A stretch of 64,000 bases of DNA from Sabulitectum sp036743055 (GCA_036743055.1 DAINQE010000007.1:10484-74483), one strand, 5' to 3'. Counted from the first letter of the stretch, positions 34,492 through 44,276 are shown. Numbers and translations: made by a program. Notes: generated by a model not told the origin, from the sequence alone.

Positions 34492-35772
34492 TCAGTCGGT
34501 GAAGGGCCACCTCTCCCTGCCGATAACCAGTGGGGGCACCGTTCCGTAGGTCTTCCTCACCCCTGCGCCCAGGTGTTCTATCTTCCTGAAGAGGTCCAGG
34601 GGTCTCCAGTTCCACCGGAAGTCCGAAAGCGCTCCGGTTATCCCGCCGTTCTCCACAAGGAAAACCCCGTCCCTTGTCATCCCGGTAAGTTTCAGGCTCT
34701 TCTGATCGACGAACCTTATGTACCAGAACCTCCGTATCAGTATGCCCCTGTCCACCTTCGCCACCAGGTCATCCAGTGAACCCGCGCCGCCATTCATGTC
34801 CAGTGTCCCCGGTATGAAGAGGGGCTTCCTTCCGGTGGTCCTGGCGGTGTACCTGTCGCAGGGAAGGGCTTTCAGCACACCGTTCCCTATCCACACGGCG
34901 TCCTCGGCGGGGAGACCCTCCTCGTTGAACGGCTGGCCTGGTCTGGCTCCGTTCAAAGTGGAAGAGATGGTTACCTCAGGGCCGGTGACTGACTTTCCCT
35001 CCATTCCAGAGAACACGCTTACGCCCTCATCGGCTGACCGTGCGTCCATTATCCAGGGAAGGAACATCATCAGGTTCCAGGTTGCCTCAGGCTCCAGTAT
35101 CAGCTTGTACTCCCCGGGGGGGACTTCCTTCTGGTCCATGTTCATGGCCACCCTGGAAGCAACCTCGTTCACCGCGTCCTCAACCGCGATCTCGTTCCAG
35201 CCAGTTCCGCTGAGGCTCGTGTAGCTTGATGCCCTGCCCTGGTCCATGGTGAATGAGAGCGCCGAAGAGGTCTGCCGGTGGAAACCGGTGTTCCCCGTGG
35301 ATGTGGATACCGCTGTCTGCTCCGATGACATGCCGCATATACCCGCTGCCTGGTAGCCATCCGCCTCGGCCCGGTCGATCACCTTCCCCACCGCATCCAT
35401 CCTGGGCGAGGCGGGGCATTCAGCGGTGTATTCGTCCCAGGCTCCATGTATAACGGGGTACACTGCTCCGCCGGGCACAGAGGGCATGTATTCGGGATCT
35501 GGGGAGGCGGTGGCCAGAAGGCTCCTTGCTTCGCCGGCAATCGCCGGAAGGGCGTCCATGTCTATTCTCTGGGAGGTCAGGGTGGCCTTCCTCTCACCGT
35601 CTCCCACCGTGAGCTTCAGTTCCCTTCTGAAAACGTCCAGGTTCTGGGTTATTCTATTCTGGCCGAACCTCACCGAAGCCTCCCGGCTCTCCGTGAGAAC
35701 GGCGACGGCATCCCTTGTTCCCGCGGCCCTTACCGCGGCTTCCACGAATTCCTTCATCTCTCTGTCGTTCAT
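34492..35772 (-). CDS. tldE: TldE/PmbA-family protease partner subunit
   Basis: A 426-residue TldD/PmbA-fold protein without the zinc motif, therefore the TldE (PmbA) partner. Characteristic parts are SVRFGQNRITQN near residue 30, the middle beta region, GALSDFRWNWRPLD and PPLVIGRERWPF at the end. TldD and TldE together degrade unfolded or modified peptides, including maturing peptide antibiotics. The ATG overlaps the tldD stop by one base (TAATG), so expression is coupled. Confidence 0.9.
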   Translation of the reverse strand: MNDREMKEFVEAAVRAAGTRDAVAVLTESREASVRFGQNRITQNLDVFRRELKLTVGDGERKATLTSQRIDMDALPAIAGEARSLLATASPDPEYMPSVPGGAVYPVIHGAWDEYTAECPASPRMDAVGKVIDRAEADGYQAAGICGMSSEQTAVSTSTGNTGFHRQTSSALSFTMDQGRASSYTSLSGTGWNEIAVEDAVNEVASRVAMNMDQKEVPPGEYKLILEPEATWNLMMFLPWIMDARSADEGVSVFSGMEGKSVTGPEVTISSTLNGARPGQPFNEEGLPAEDAVWIGNGVLKALPCDRYTARTTGRKPLFIPGTLDMNGGAGSLDDLVAKVDRGILIRRFWYIRFVDQKSLKLTGMTRDGVFLVENGGITGALSDFRWNWRPLDLFRKIEHLGAGVRKTYGTVPPLVIGRERWPFTD

Positions 35773-37205
35773 TACCTGCCGCCTCCAACTTCCACTCCCC
35801 TGAACCTGCAGTAACTCGCGCCGTGGGTCATCCTGGCGCTCTGGGGCGGTTCGCCCTTGCCGCAGTTGAGAACACCCATGGTCCTGAAATGCTCCCTGTC
35901 GGCCATTCCGTCCAGGGATCCCCAGAACTTAGGGGTAACGCTCCTGTATATGACCTTCTTCAGCGGACGGACCTTCTTTCCGTTCCGGATCTCCCAGAAC
36001 AGGTCGCCGCCGAACTGGAAGTTCTCCCTTCTCTGGTCTATGGAGAATGAGCCCCGTCCCTCGATCCAGATGCCGTGGGCAACATCGGAGGCTAGATCCT
36101 CCGGAGAAACGCCGTTCTCAGGCGGCTCCAGGTAGAAGTTCGGCTGCCTGTTAATGGGGAAGCACTGGGCGTTCATCGCCCTGCAGCAGCCCCGGCTCGA
36201 GGAGCTTCCCACAAGCAGAGCCGTCTCCCTGACGGAACCGAACTCCTGAAAAACACCGTTCTTTATGGTGTACCACTTCTGGCCCGGGACAAGGTCGTCG
36301 TCCCACCCCCAGCTGGCAATGCCATATGGAAGGGTATTGTCCGCCAGGAAGTTCACCAGCTCCGAACCGTATACCAGCCTGCCCCTGTCCTCCAGGGCAA
36401 CGAAGGTCCGGCCGGCCATGTTGGCCTCCCAGCCCAGTGCCCTGTCGCTCTCTGTGGGGTGGCCAACCGACTCGTGCATGGTCAGGGAGAGGTGCAGCCC
36501 GTCAAGGATAAGGTCCATCTCCCCTGATGGGCTCTCGTCGGCCAGCAGCTTCATGAGAGCCTCTTCCCTGGCCTTCTCGCCCCATCGTTCCATACCCGAT
36601 TCCTCTATCCATTCCCAGCCGGCTATCCTGCCTCCGTCCTGGAGGGATCTGCTCTGGGCATCCCCGGAGTTCACCGCGGTGGCCATAAGGAATGGCTCGG
36701 AAAAGACCAGTTCGGTCTCCACCAGGTCCCCCCTGGTGGTCCCTATTACCCTGTCCCTCTTCTGGAACCACAGCCTGGCGAAGCTGCTCCTTATCCGTGG
36801 GTCCGCCGCCATTTCGTCGGAGACCTTCTGGAGGAGACCGATCTTGTCTTCTCTGGATACCTGGAACGGGTCCTTTTCACAGGGGCCCGAGTAAACCCCC
36901 TGCTGAAGGTCCAGGGGAGCCAGTTCCACCTTTCCCCTTCCCCCTGCTGCCCTGGCCACGTCCACCGCCCTCGCAGCGGCGGCCTCCATGTCATCCCTGC
37001 GGTACCCGGTGCAGGCGGCGAAGCCCCAGCACCCGTTCACCAGCACCCTGATACCCACGCCTTCGGTCTCATCGGCGCTGCATTCCTCCAGCCTGGCGTT
37101 CCGCATCATGGTAACTTCGGTATTAACGGTCTCGCATCTCACGTCGCCGTAGTCCACCCCCATGCAGTCGAGGGTCTCCAGGGTTTCCGCTATCCTGTCC
37201 TTCAC
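35772..37205 (-). CDS. tldD: TldD zinc metalloprotease subunit
   Basis: A 477-residue TldD. The zinc site is LTMHESVGHPTESD (HExxxH) near residue 250, with the C-terminal Cys ligand candidate in VLNCGKGEPPQSARMTHG. GIRVLVNGCWGFAACTG and NFQFGGDLFWEIRNGKKVRPLK are family stretches. It is the catalytic subunit of the TldD/TldE protease. It starts at GTG 37205, overlapping the RseC-like stop (GTGA). No peptide precursor gene was recognised nearby. Confidence 0.93.
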   Translation of the reverse strand: MKDRIAETLETLDCMGVDYGDVRCETVNTEVTMMRNARLEECSADETEGVGIRVLVNGCWGFAACTGYRRDDMEAAAARAVDVARAAGGRGKVELAPLDLQQGVYSGPCEKDPFQVSREDKIGLLQKVSDEMAADPRIRSSFARLWFQKRDRVIGTTRGDLVETELVFSEPFLMATAVNSGDAQSRSLQDGGRIAGWEWIEESGMERWGEKAREEALMKLLADESPSGEMDLILDGLHLSLTMHESVGHPTESDRALGWEANMAGRTFVALEDRGRLVYGSELVNFLADNTLPYGIASWGWDDDLVPGQKWYTIKNGVFQEFGSVRETALLVGSSSSRGCCRAMNAQCFPINRQPNFYLEPPENGVSPEDLASDVAHGIWIEGRGSFSIDQRRENFQFGGDLFWEIRNGKKVRPLKKVIYRSVTPKFWGSLDGMADREHFRTMGVLNCGKGEPPQSARMTHGASYCRFRGVEVGGGR

Positions 37206-37645
37206 TTCGTCACTTCCGTTCCAGGGCAGTTCTTCTCCACTATTGCCGTCATGGTCAATCTGTAACCGGTCTTGTTTCCCAGTGCCTTGTTGGAAACCAG
37301 GGCCAGAACCAGCCCCAGGAGAAGGCCTCCCACGGCGCCCAGGGCTCCGGCCGCGCTGCCGGCGGGCATGAACACCCAGTATCCGCCCAGGAGCAGGGCA
37401 ACGGGCAGGATAAAGGTAAGGGATATGACCTTCATCGTTGCGGACACAGGGAGTTCGAGTTCCACAGCGTCGCCCACGGAAGCCCCCAGCAGGTTCTCAA
37501 CGGCTACCTTCTTCGATTCAGGGGTCTTCCCTGTGATGGACATGCAGCTCTCCCTGGCGCTGCACACCCCGCAGCCCTCGCCTCCGCCCAGCTCCACCAG
37601 GGCGTCGGGCCCCCTGAGCTCGCAGACTATTCCTCTTCTTGTCAT
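37202..37645 (-). CDS. RseC/MucC-like membrane protein
   Basis: A 147-residue protein with an N-terminal beta domain holding a cysteine cluster (GCGVCSARESC near residues 24-34) and two membrane helices (about 78-96 and 101-120). The order matches RseC/MucC, which in Proteobacteria modulates sigma-E and accompanies Rnf/SoxR-reducing systems; the cysteines suggest a Fe-S or redox role. Here it heads the tldD-tldE operon instead. GGAGGTGCCTG precedes the ATG. Confidence 0.78.
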   Translation of the reverse strand: MTRRGIVCELRGPDALVELGGGEGCGVCSARESCMSITGKTPESKKVAVENLLGASVGDAVELELPVSATMKVISLTFILPVALLLGGYWVFMPAGSAAGALGAVGGLLLGLVLALVSNKALGNKTGYRLTMTAIVEKNCPGTEVTK

Positions 37646-37709
37646 CAGGCACCTCCAGCGTTCAATTTAACCAATGAGCAGGGCGGTGTCACACCCTGTC
37701 TTCTGTTTG

Positions 37710-37715
37710 TATATT
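37710..37715 (+). promoter_or_regulatory. Candidate -10 element (TTTGTATATTC type)
   Basis: TTTGTATATTCG, with TATATT 20 bases before the GTG at 37736. It matches the strings at 21584 and upstream of leuS; no clear -35. Confidence 0.4.
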
Positions 37716-37735
37716 CGCCGGTTAAAGGAGGCTCC

Positions 37736-38230
37736 GTGTATTACTTCGCCTACGGTTCCAACATGTCCGAGAAGAGGCTCACCAGGAGGATACCCGCGAT
37801 GAGGCTTGGTGTGGCTGTTCTCAGAGGCTACATGCTTGCGTTCACCAAGCCCAGCGAGGCCGACGGAAGCGCCAAGTGCGACGTATGCCCCACAGGGAAC
37901 GAAAACAGCCTGGTGTACGGGGTCCTGTACGAGATAGATCCGGAGCACAAGCCGGTGCTGGACAGGTACGAGGGCCTTGGATACGGCTATACCTCCGAAA
38001 CCCTGGAAGTTACCCACAATGGCAGGAAGCTCAGTGCGCTGGCCTATGTTGCGGTGAACCGCGACGAAACCCTGAAACCATTCCACTGGTACAAGGAGCA
38101 TGTGGTACAGGGTGCCCTGGAGAATGATCTTCCACAAGAATATGTGAGAAACATAAAAGACGTCACATCAGTGCCCGACCCCGATGCGAACCGTTCAGCA
38201 ATGGAACTGGAGATATACCGGAACCCCTAG
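37736..38230 (+). CDS. Gamma-glutamylcyclotransferase-like protein
   Basis: A 164-residue GGCT-fold protein. YYFAYGSNMSEKRL is the substrate-binding YGS loop at the N-terminus, and VLDRYEGLGYGY carries the catalytic Glu. These enzymes release pyroglutamate from gamma-glutamyl amines or peptides; the exact substrate is unknown. The start is GTG 37736 after AAAGGAGG. Its last four bases overlap the end of a convergent outer-membrane gene. Confidence 0.85.
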   Translation: MYYFAYGSNMSEKRLTRRIPAMRLGVAVLRGYMLAFTKPSEADGSAKCDVCPTGNENSLVYGVLYEIDPEHKPVLDRYEGLGYGYTSETLEVTHNGRKLSALAYVAVNRDETLKPFHWYKEHVVQGALENDLPQEYVRNIKDVTSVPDPDANRSAMELEIYRNP

Positions 38231-38628
38231 AAACCCAGCCCGGCCCCCACAGAAACCAGCATGTCCTTTTCCGGGTGATCCCCGTTGACATGGCTGTAAA
38301 GCCCGAAGCAGAGGTTGAGCCCGGATATCATCAGTATCCCCTCGCCCCCTGCGTAAAGCTGATCCGCCTCCACGTTCCCCCAGGGGTTCCCCCAGGTGTA
38401 TAGAAGGGACGACTTCAGCCCCAGCCCGAAGGTGTAGCCGAAGGTTCCTCCAATGCCCAGAGCGGCCTTGCCACCCCCCACACCAGGCTCCACCTGAACG
38501 AACCACAGGTCGGTGGGGCGGTATGTCAGTGAAAAAGAAGCGATCTGCGGTGTGGATACCCTTGCTCCGATCATGAAGGGAAAGCACAGCGCCGGGGTCG
38601 CCGCCAGAAGCAGCAGGAAATACTTCAT
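38227..38628 (-). CDS. Small outer-membrane-like protein
   Basis: A 133-residue protein with a signal peptide (KYFLLLLAATPALCF) and alternating Gly/aromatic strands (KAALGIGGTFGYTFGLGLKSSLLY, MLVSVGAGLGF) ending in Phe, the usual sign of a small beta-barrel. AGGAGGTTGTT precedes the ATG. The family is unknown. The 200 bases upstream, to 38832, hold a CCTGCAG-AAC-CTGCAGG hairpin at 38682-38698 and the promoter of the next operon. Confidence 0.6.
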   Translation of the reverse strand: MKYFLLLLAATPALCFPFMIGARVSTPQIASFSLTYRPTDLWFVQVEPGVGGGKAALGIGGTFGYTFGLGLKSSLLYTWGNPWGNVEADQLYAGGEGILMISGLNLCFGLYSHVNGDHPEKDMLVSVGAGLGF

Positions 38629-38772
38629 AACAACCTCCTTTGAGGGCCACTATGCCAATTCCCGGCTCCACAGGCAAGTGCCCTGCAGAACCTGCAGGAT
38701 CCTGCGGGGGAGTCCAGCCAGCAACAGAAACAGTATTCCTGAAGAGTATGAAACACTCCATGACAAGTTGGA

Positions 38773-38801
38773 TTGACATAAAGTGTTCTAATCTAAATAA
38801 T
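38773..38801 (+). promoter_or_regulatory. Sigma70 promoter for the AT-richer secreted-protein operon
   Basis: A perfect TTGACA (38773-38778), 17-base spacer, and AATAAT (38796-38801), about 30 bases before the ATG at 38832. Confidence 0.7.
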
Positions 38802-38831
38802 GCTGATACCATTTAACATGAGAGGTGCGAT

Positions 38832-40172
38832 ATGTTTCCTGCTTATCTTTCCATCATCAATCTTCTGCTTGTTTCAAACACACTGGTCTTCCCTGCTACC
38901 GACGGTGAATGGACAGCACCGGGGGTCGAGGTTACAGAGATCGCATCCATCGACCTGCTTGCATACGGAACTCCCCCTGCAGGGGAAGGTAGTGAAGTGA
39001 CGGTCGTTGCCTGCCAGCCTTTTTTCATGGAGGAAGACGGGAAGGTAAGATGGAGAGTGAACATACTCTATCACGACAGACTGGTTGTGGTAGAGGAAGG
39101 GATTGAGCCCATTGAAATACATGTTGGCTTCCAGAACTGCGAATCGGCAGTTTTTTCCAACAACGGCAACTATGCGATGGTGGGTGCTGAAGTGGGAACA
39201 GAGGACGACCCCCTATGCATCTTCTCGCTGGTGAACTTAGAGGACCGGTCGGTATCGCGCCTCCATAGAACGTTCACATACGGCAGGGAACCGGTCTTTT
39301 GGGTTGATAACGATGGGTCAAGCGCTTTTCTGGCTCATGGCCGACTTCTGGAGCGGGGTGATTGGCTCAGGGGACAGTATGATCTCTCAAACGACACGCT
39401 TTTCATGCTCGACCGGAACCTTTCTGAAGAATGCTTCATAATGTTCCCATGCATATTACCCGAGATAGTCCGCTCGGAAAACGGCGAAGTGACCCTTGCG
39501 TACTATGACAACACCATTGGAAGGTTCGATGAAGCAGGCAGCAGGATATGGAGCTTCCATGAACCCGTGAACACCGATGATCTTCCACCATCACTTTTCA
39601 GGATCAGAATGAATGAGAACACGGAAACCTTCTTTCTGAGATACCCGGATGCCCTTTACGCCTATGAAACAGAATCAGGCGATCAGATCATGAGTTACAC
39701 TGTATATAGTGAGAACACCTCCCTTGCTCTGTCAACAACAAGCAGTCTCTGGTCTGGCATCTTCAAATCAAGAGGAAGTGAAAGAATCTTTCCCCCTAAC
39801 AACACAGCTCACTTAGTAGTATCAGATATTTATGGCGAAGAAGTATTTAGTGCTGATGCCAGCTGTCAAAATGGAAGAATAGGACAACGTTTTGGTCCAA
39901 CATTCTACACGCATTCAGATGGTTCTGTAATATTGCTTCGAAGAAGCGATTCTAACCCCCAATACAATTTCCTGTGTCTCGTAAATGGTAATGCTATGTT
40001 CTGGCAATCTGAGCACATTGAGAATGTCATAGGATTCCCTGGTAATTTCAGTCCGGAATGGTGGTTGGACTACTATCCGGTAGCATTTCAGCACATTTCT
40101 AATAACAGCATTATGCTCGCGTTTCCAAACAGCTCGTTCATGTCTATCAACCAGATAAGGTGGAACAATTAA
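38832..40172 (+). CDS. Secreted protein of unknown function, probable beta-propeller-like repeats
   Basis: A 446-residue protein with a signal peptide (FPAYLSIINLLLVSNTLVFPA) and a strand-rich body with recurring aspartate/aromatic turns (VFWVDNDGSSAFLAHGRL, ITLAYYDNTIGRFDEAGSRIWSF type phrases), reminiscent of propeller or WD-like folds. No sorting domain is seen at its C-terminus. GAGGTG precedes the ATG. The second half and the following gene are clearly richer in A and T than the rest of the window. The stop overlaps the next ATG by one base (TAATG). Confidence 0.65.
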   Translation: MFPAYLSIINLLLVSNTLVFPATDGEWTAPGVEVTEIASIDLLAYGTPPAGEGSEVTVVACQPFFMEEDGKVRWRVNILYHDRLVVVEEGIEPIEIHVGFQNCESAVFSNNGNYAMVGAEVGTEDDPLCIFSLVNLEDRSVSRLHRTFTYGREPVFWVDNDGSSAFLAHGRLLERGDWLRGQYDLSNDTLFMLDRNLSEECFIMFPCILPEIVRSENGEVTLAYYDNTIGRFDEAGSRIWSFHEPVNTDDLPPSLFRIRMNENTETFFLRYPDALYAYETESGDQIMSYTVYSENTSLALSTTSSLWSGIFKSRGSERIFPPNNTAHLVVSDIYGEEVFSADASCQNGRIGQRFGPTFYTHSDGSVILLRRSDSNPQYNFLCLVNGNAMFWQSEHIENVIGFPGNFSPEWWLDYYPVAFQHISNNSIMLAFPNSSFMSINQIRWNN

Positions 40173-43135
40173 TGCTTCATCTTACGATATCACTACTCAT
40201 CAGTGTCAATCCTCCCGCCTGGGAAGCGCCCGTAGAACTAGACTGGTTCATAGGCGATTGTAATCCAGTCAGTATGGCAATCGGGTTCGGTGACTGGGCC
40301 ACAAACACTGAGGGACCCCATCCCGGCTTAGATTTCACCGTTGATAATGAGTATCTCCATTCTCCATTGACATCTGATGGATACATCATCGGGCAATGGC
40401 CACCTGTAAGTGCTTTTCACATTTCTCCACAGGGTTCTCTTGTATTCGGGCCGGATAATCCTGAATACACAAACTGGGGGTGGCAGATCGATCATATAGA
40501 GAAACCTCTTACTGCAGAGAGATGGGCAGATTACTCGCCCGGAACTTACGTTGGATCAGGCACAAATCTTGATCTTCAAGCATCTCCTGACAATATCTTC
40601 AGGCATTTCCATCTGTATTGGATGTGGGTCTGGTACAGCTCATCCTATGGAGATTGGGTGCCGGGTGCGATTTACAATGGTGAAGAAGCACCAGCTATGA
40701 AAGGTTATGTCAATCCAGTACAATACCTCCCACAGGAGGATTTAATCGGGTATGACACCGTGGGGTTCAGAAGGGTGCTCGAGGAGAGTGAGAACTGCAA
40801 TCGAGGAATATGGTTCTCTCCTGATGGGAAAGAGATCGCCGAGGAGTTTGGTCTCAGCATTACATCTGAAGAGTTCCAGGAGGCAGTTTTTGGCGTTGTA
40901 GACTTCGCTGTGGCTCCTTGTTCGGAGTTCATCCAGGGTGGAGGAAACAGGGACAGTTGCGGCGTTTATAGCATAGGGCATCGACTCGCCTGGGTAAATC
41001 CCTATTTCACCAATACTTACGATCCAGTTCTCTACGAGAACGTCTTTGATGATACTGATACGCGATCCGCAAGAGAGTACGATTATAACTACCGAACGCT
41101 TTTTGAGATGAAGGGACAGCTTCCCTATGATACAAATCTCTCCGTCCCTGCTTACACAGACGAATATAGAGCGGTTTTTCTTGACGGTTACTGCATAGGC
41201 GAATCTGAGGCCATTACTGAGTTATCGCAGTGGTGGTTTAACAGTGCATACATTCTTTCCAATTCAGGCAATCTCACAACTGGTTCTACTGGGTGGGACA
41301 ATGTATGGAAGTTCGATAATCCTTCATACAAGCACTACTGGGACACAAATGTTATGTGTATCGGTGGATGGGATACTCGTCTTCGAAGAGGAGATAGAGA
41401 TGGCGGACCGTTGAACCCACTCTCTCCCATTTCCCAGTTCTCTCTTTATCCTGATGGGGAGTATCTTGTTGATGTAGCTGCCACAAGCCATGGATCAGCA
41501 TTTTTGACAACCCAGGTATCAGAGCAGATTTATCTGCCTCGGGATGATCTTGAAGATCCGTTTCATACCGAAAGCCCGATTGTTGTTGATAATCACATGC
41601 CTTATGTTGACTCTGTTATTGTATACTCAAAACCTCCAAGCCCTTACGCTTTGCCTATAGTCTACTTTTCCTCTGGCTGGGTGGAGGACACAGAGAACAT
41701 GTGCTCTCAGCCCATTAACCACACAAATCGCTACCCCACTGAGTCAGGAAATGAACTGTGGATTGCAGTTAGATACTCCGAACCTGTAAATGTTTCCCCA
41801 TACGATGTTTCAATGCATGCTTTCCTTCAGGGGTCAGAAACGTGGAACGCCGGGTATTGCCGACCTATGCCAACAGGAGCTTGCTGGCCCGACAGGTTTG
41901 GGGAGCTTGATCATGACCGCTTGTCAGGTGGTTTCTGGCAATTGTACAGGTGCTCTTCTGCCCCTCCCAGTACTTTCCAAGGTCCAATATCAATAGTCTT
42001 TCCCCATTCTTCCCTTCTTACTGACTTTGCGGGAAACATGATCGATGGAGATCCTTCGACAATCACCAGCCCACGCTCTTCAGATGGGTCCTGGGATTTG
42101 GCCAGCTATGATCAGCATGACAATGTTTATACTTGGGGATATCCAACCTGGTATGTTGAATATGTAGGTGACCACTTTGAGTGCTTCGCACAGGTGAATG
42201 AAACCGAAGTTGCGAGACATGATATACCATATATTTATAATCCTGAAAGCAGTATGTCCTTTGATGGCTATATATATTACAGCTGTGGAACTTATTTACG
42301 GTGCATTCAAAATCCTCTTGAAAAATACATCTTTGTTATTGATCTTGATGGCATTGTATCTGAGGTTGATATCTATTCCAGAGGGGCAGCTGAAATAATG
42401 CCAGATGATACTCGTACCTGGGTCAATTACAATCCGTACAGCTCGTCTTCCTATCCGGGCAATTACCTTTGGATCAGATACAGACAGGTCATGCACATTG
42501 GCTATTTATATGTTATCGACTCCAATGAATGCTGGAATTTCATCAATGGGCAAACGGGAGAATCATACTGGGCTGAAATGTGTCACCTGGTGGCGCAGGA
42601 TTACCGTGAGGAATGGGAGTACTGCGATGCATGGGCGCATCGTCCAACAGGTACATTCTATTACATTAACTCTAACGATCCTGAGCCTACTTTTAACGGA
42701 AGCTCATGGACAGTACCGGTCTATTTTATAGATGACTATGAATATGATCATTACTTCATGGGTAACGTTGTCTTAAGTGCAACCAGCAACTCTCTTTGCA
42801 GCTCGCCTGAAATCGAAGAAGTTAGTTATCAGCAAGTTGATGCTCAGATTGAAGATAATAGAACACTGGAAGTACTCAGTGTATCTTCTAATCCTGTAGC
42901 GGAAATGCTTTCTATCAAAGTAAATCTTCCTGATCAAGGTCAGTACTCAATTCTCGTATATGATGTTTGCGGCCGTGTTATCGCGGATCTTTCGCGCAGC
43001 TTTCAGTCTTCTGGGAGCAACACGATAGAATGGGATGTTAAGGGCCAAAACGGAACTCGGATCCCTTCAGGCTGCTATTTCCTTACTGTCTCTTCAGGAG
43101 AAAAGACCATACATCAAAGATTCCTTGTTTACTGA
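40172..43135 (+). CDS. Large secreted protein with C-terminal FlgD/T9SS-like sorting domain
   Basis: A 987-residue protein. A short signal peptide (LHLTISLLISV) is followed by a very Trp/Tyr/Asn-rich body without a fold I can name. The middle has VDSVIVYSKPPSP and a region (ELWIAVRYSEPVNVSP, ITSPRSSDGSWDLASYDQHD) like bacterial Ig-type domains. The last 80 residues are a FlgD-Ig/T9SS-type domain: LEVLSVSSNPVAEMLSIKVNLP, YSILVYDVCGRVIADL and GCYFLTVSSGEKTIHQRFLVY. It is probably exported to the surface. ATG 40172 is preceded by AAGGTGG. Codon use is more AT-rich than in its neighbours. Confidence 0.8.
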   Translation: MLHLTISLLISVNPPAWEAPVELDWFIGDCNPVSMAIGFGDWATNTEGPHPGLDFTVDNEYLHSPLTSDGYIIGQWPPVSAFHISPQGSLVFGPDNPEYTNWGWQIDHIEKPLTAERWADYSPGTYVGSGTNLDLQASPDNIFRHFHLYWMWVWYSSSYGDWVPGAIYNGEEAPAMKGYVNPVQYLPQEDLIGYDTVGFRRVLEESENCNRGIWFSPDGKEIAEEFGLSITSEEFQEAVFGVVDFAVAPCSEFIQGGGNRDSCGVYSIGHRLAWVNPYFTNTYDPVLYENVFDDTDTRSAREYDYNYRTLFEMKGQLPYDTNLSVPAYTDEYRAVFLDGYCIGESEAITELSQWWFNSAYILSNSGNLTTGSTGWDNVWKFDNPSYKHYWDTNVMCIGGWDTRLRRGDRDGGPLNPLSPISQFSLYPDGEYLVDVAATSHGSAFLTTQVSEQIYLPRDDLEDPFHTESPIVVDNHMPYVDSVIVYSKPPSPYALPIVYFSSGWVEDTENMCSQPINHTNRYPTESGNELWIAVRYSEPVNVSPYDVSMHAFLQGSETWNAGYCRPMPTGACWPDRFGELDHDRLSGGFWQLYRCSSAPPSTFQGPISIVFPHSSLLTDFAGNMIDGDPSTITSPRSSDGSWDLASYDQHDNVYTWGYPTWYVEYVGDHFECFAQVNETEVARHDIPYIYNPESSMSFDGYIYYSCGTYLRCIQNPLEKYIFVIDLDGIVSEVDIYSRGAAEIMPDDTRTWVNYNPYSSSSYPGNYLWIRYRQVMHIGYLYVIDSNECWNFINGQTGESYWAEMCHLVAQDYREEWEYCDAWAHRPTGTFYYINSNDPEPTFNGSSWTVPVYFIDDYEYDHYFMGNVVLSATSNSLCSSPEIEEVSYQQVDAQIEDNRTLEVLSVSSNPVAEMLSIKVNLPDQGQYSILVYDVCGRVIADLSRSFQSSGSNTIEWDVKGQNGTRIPSGCYFLTVSSGEKTIHQRFLVY

Positions 43136-43139
43136 TCCG

Positions 43140-44276
43140 CTACTTCAGTGCTTCCGTTCCGCTGAACTCCCTGTTCAGGGCCATGGCGTCAAGCACCATG
43201 CGGTCCTCATCGGAGGTCTTTCCAGTTACCAGCCTGGCCAGAACCTCACCGACCCCGGGGCCCAGCATGAAACCCTGACCGCACATGCCAACCGCGGCCA
43301 GGAAACCCTTCACTCCGGTTTCCCCTATTATCGGTGAACCGTCGGGGGTCTGGGGGTAGCAGCCTTTCCAGGTTCTCCTTACCTTCAGGTTGGCAAGTCT
43401 GGGGTAGAGGTCCACCATCCTTCTGGAGACCATGGGCAGGAACTCCGAGGTCTCAGCTGTTCCCGTGCCCAGCCTGGGCGGGTCGGGGGTGATGCAGAAC
43501 ACCACCTGACCTGTGCTGTACTGGTAAAAGTAGTAGTTGGCGCTTCCAGGAGCCCTCTTGATGTCCACCACCATGGGGTGAAAGAATCTCTGAACAGGTT
43601 CGGTTATTCCCGCTTCGTGCATGTCCGGGTACACAGGCAGGTCCACACCCAGCATGGCTCCGATCTCCCTTGCATATGAGCCTGCGCAGTTGATGACGAT
43701 GGGGGCGGTGTAGGTGCCCCGGGTGGTCTCGACCTTGAAGTCGCTGTTCTTCGTTATCGACCTTACTTCCTCGTTGAACCTGAACTCGGCCCCCTGTCTC
43801 ACAGCGTACCTGTGGAAGGCGTAGCAGCTCTCCATTGGGCTTGCGCTGCCGTCCTCAGGGGAGAAGGTTCCCCCGAGAAGACCATCCTGATTGATGCCCG
43901 GAACTATCTCCATGATCTTTTCAGGCCCGTGCCACTGGATGTTCAGCCCGGCCTTCTGCTGGGCGGGTATCATCTTCCTCAGTGACTCCGCGATGGCCTC
44001 TTCATAGGCCACGAAGGTGTAACCCCCCATGTGCCAGCCGATGTCGTCACCGTGCTTCTCCTTCCAGGTGGAGAAGGTCTTCAGGGAATGAAGGCTGAGG
44101 GCTACCTTGGCCGGTTCCCCGTGGGTGGCCCTGATTCCGCCTATGGCGCACTTGTTGTTGCCCTGGCCGGCGGAGCTGCCGGAATCCAGAACAAGGGTCC
44201 TCACGTTGCGGGAGGCCAGGGACATGGCCGCGGGGGTGCCCACGGAGCCCGCTCCTATGATGATCACGTCGTACAT
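43140..44276 (-). CDS. FAD-dependent amine oxidoreductase, beta subunit (proline/sarcosine dehydrogenase type)
   Basis: A 378-residue DAO-fold protein. VIIIGAGSVGTPAAMSLASR at the N-terminus binds FAD, GNNKCAIGGIRATHG follows, and GSPIIGETGVKGFLAAVGMCGQGFMLGPGVGE closes the FAD site. With the Fe-S/FAD subunit encoded directly upstream it matches the two-gene dehydrogenases for L-proline, D-hydroxyproline or sarcosine. The substrate is uncertain; archaeal PDH and HcnC are relatives. Its ATG overlaps the alpha-subunit stop by one base (TGATG). It ends four bases from the convergent secreted-protein gene. Confidence 0.85.
   Translation of the reverse strand: MYDVIIIGAGSVGTPAAMSLASRNVRTLVLDSGSSAGQGNNKCAIGGIRATHGEPAKVALSLHSLKTFSTWKEKHGDDIGWHMGGYTFVAYEEAIAESLRKMIPAQQKAGLNIQWHGPEKIMEIVPGINQDGLLGGTFSPEDGSASPMESCYAFHRYAVRQGAEFRFNEEVRSITKNSDFKVETTRGTYTAPIVINCAGSYAREIGAMLGVDLPVYPDMHEAGITEPVQRFFHPMVVDIKRAPGSANYYFYQYSTGQVVFCITPDPPRLGTGTAETSEFLPMVSRRMVDLYPRLANLKVRRTWKGCYPQTPDGSPIIGETGVKGFLAAVGMCGQGFMLGPGVGEVLARLVTGKTSDEDRMVLDAMALNREFSGTEALK

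Noticed and set aside
38682..38698. CCTGCAG-AAC-CTGCAGG hairpin as a terminator
   Set aside because: There is no T-run on either side, and it lies between a gene start and a promoter, not after a gene.
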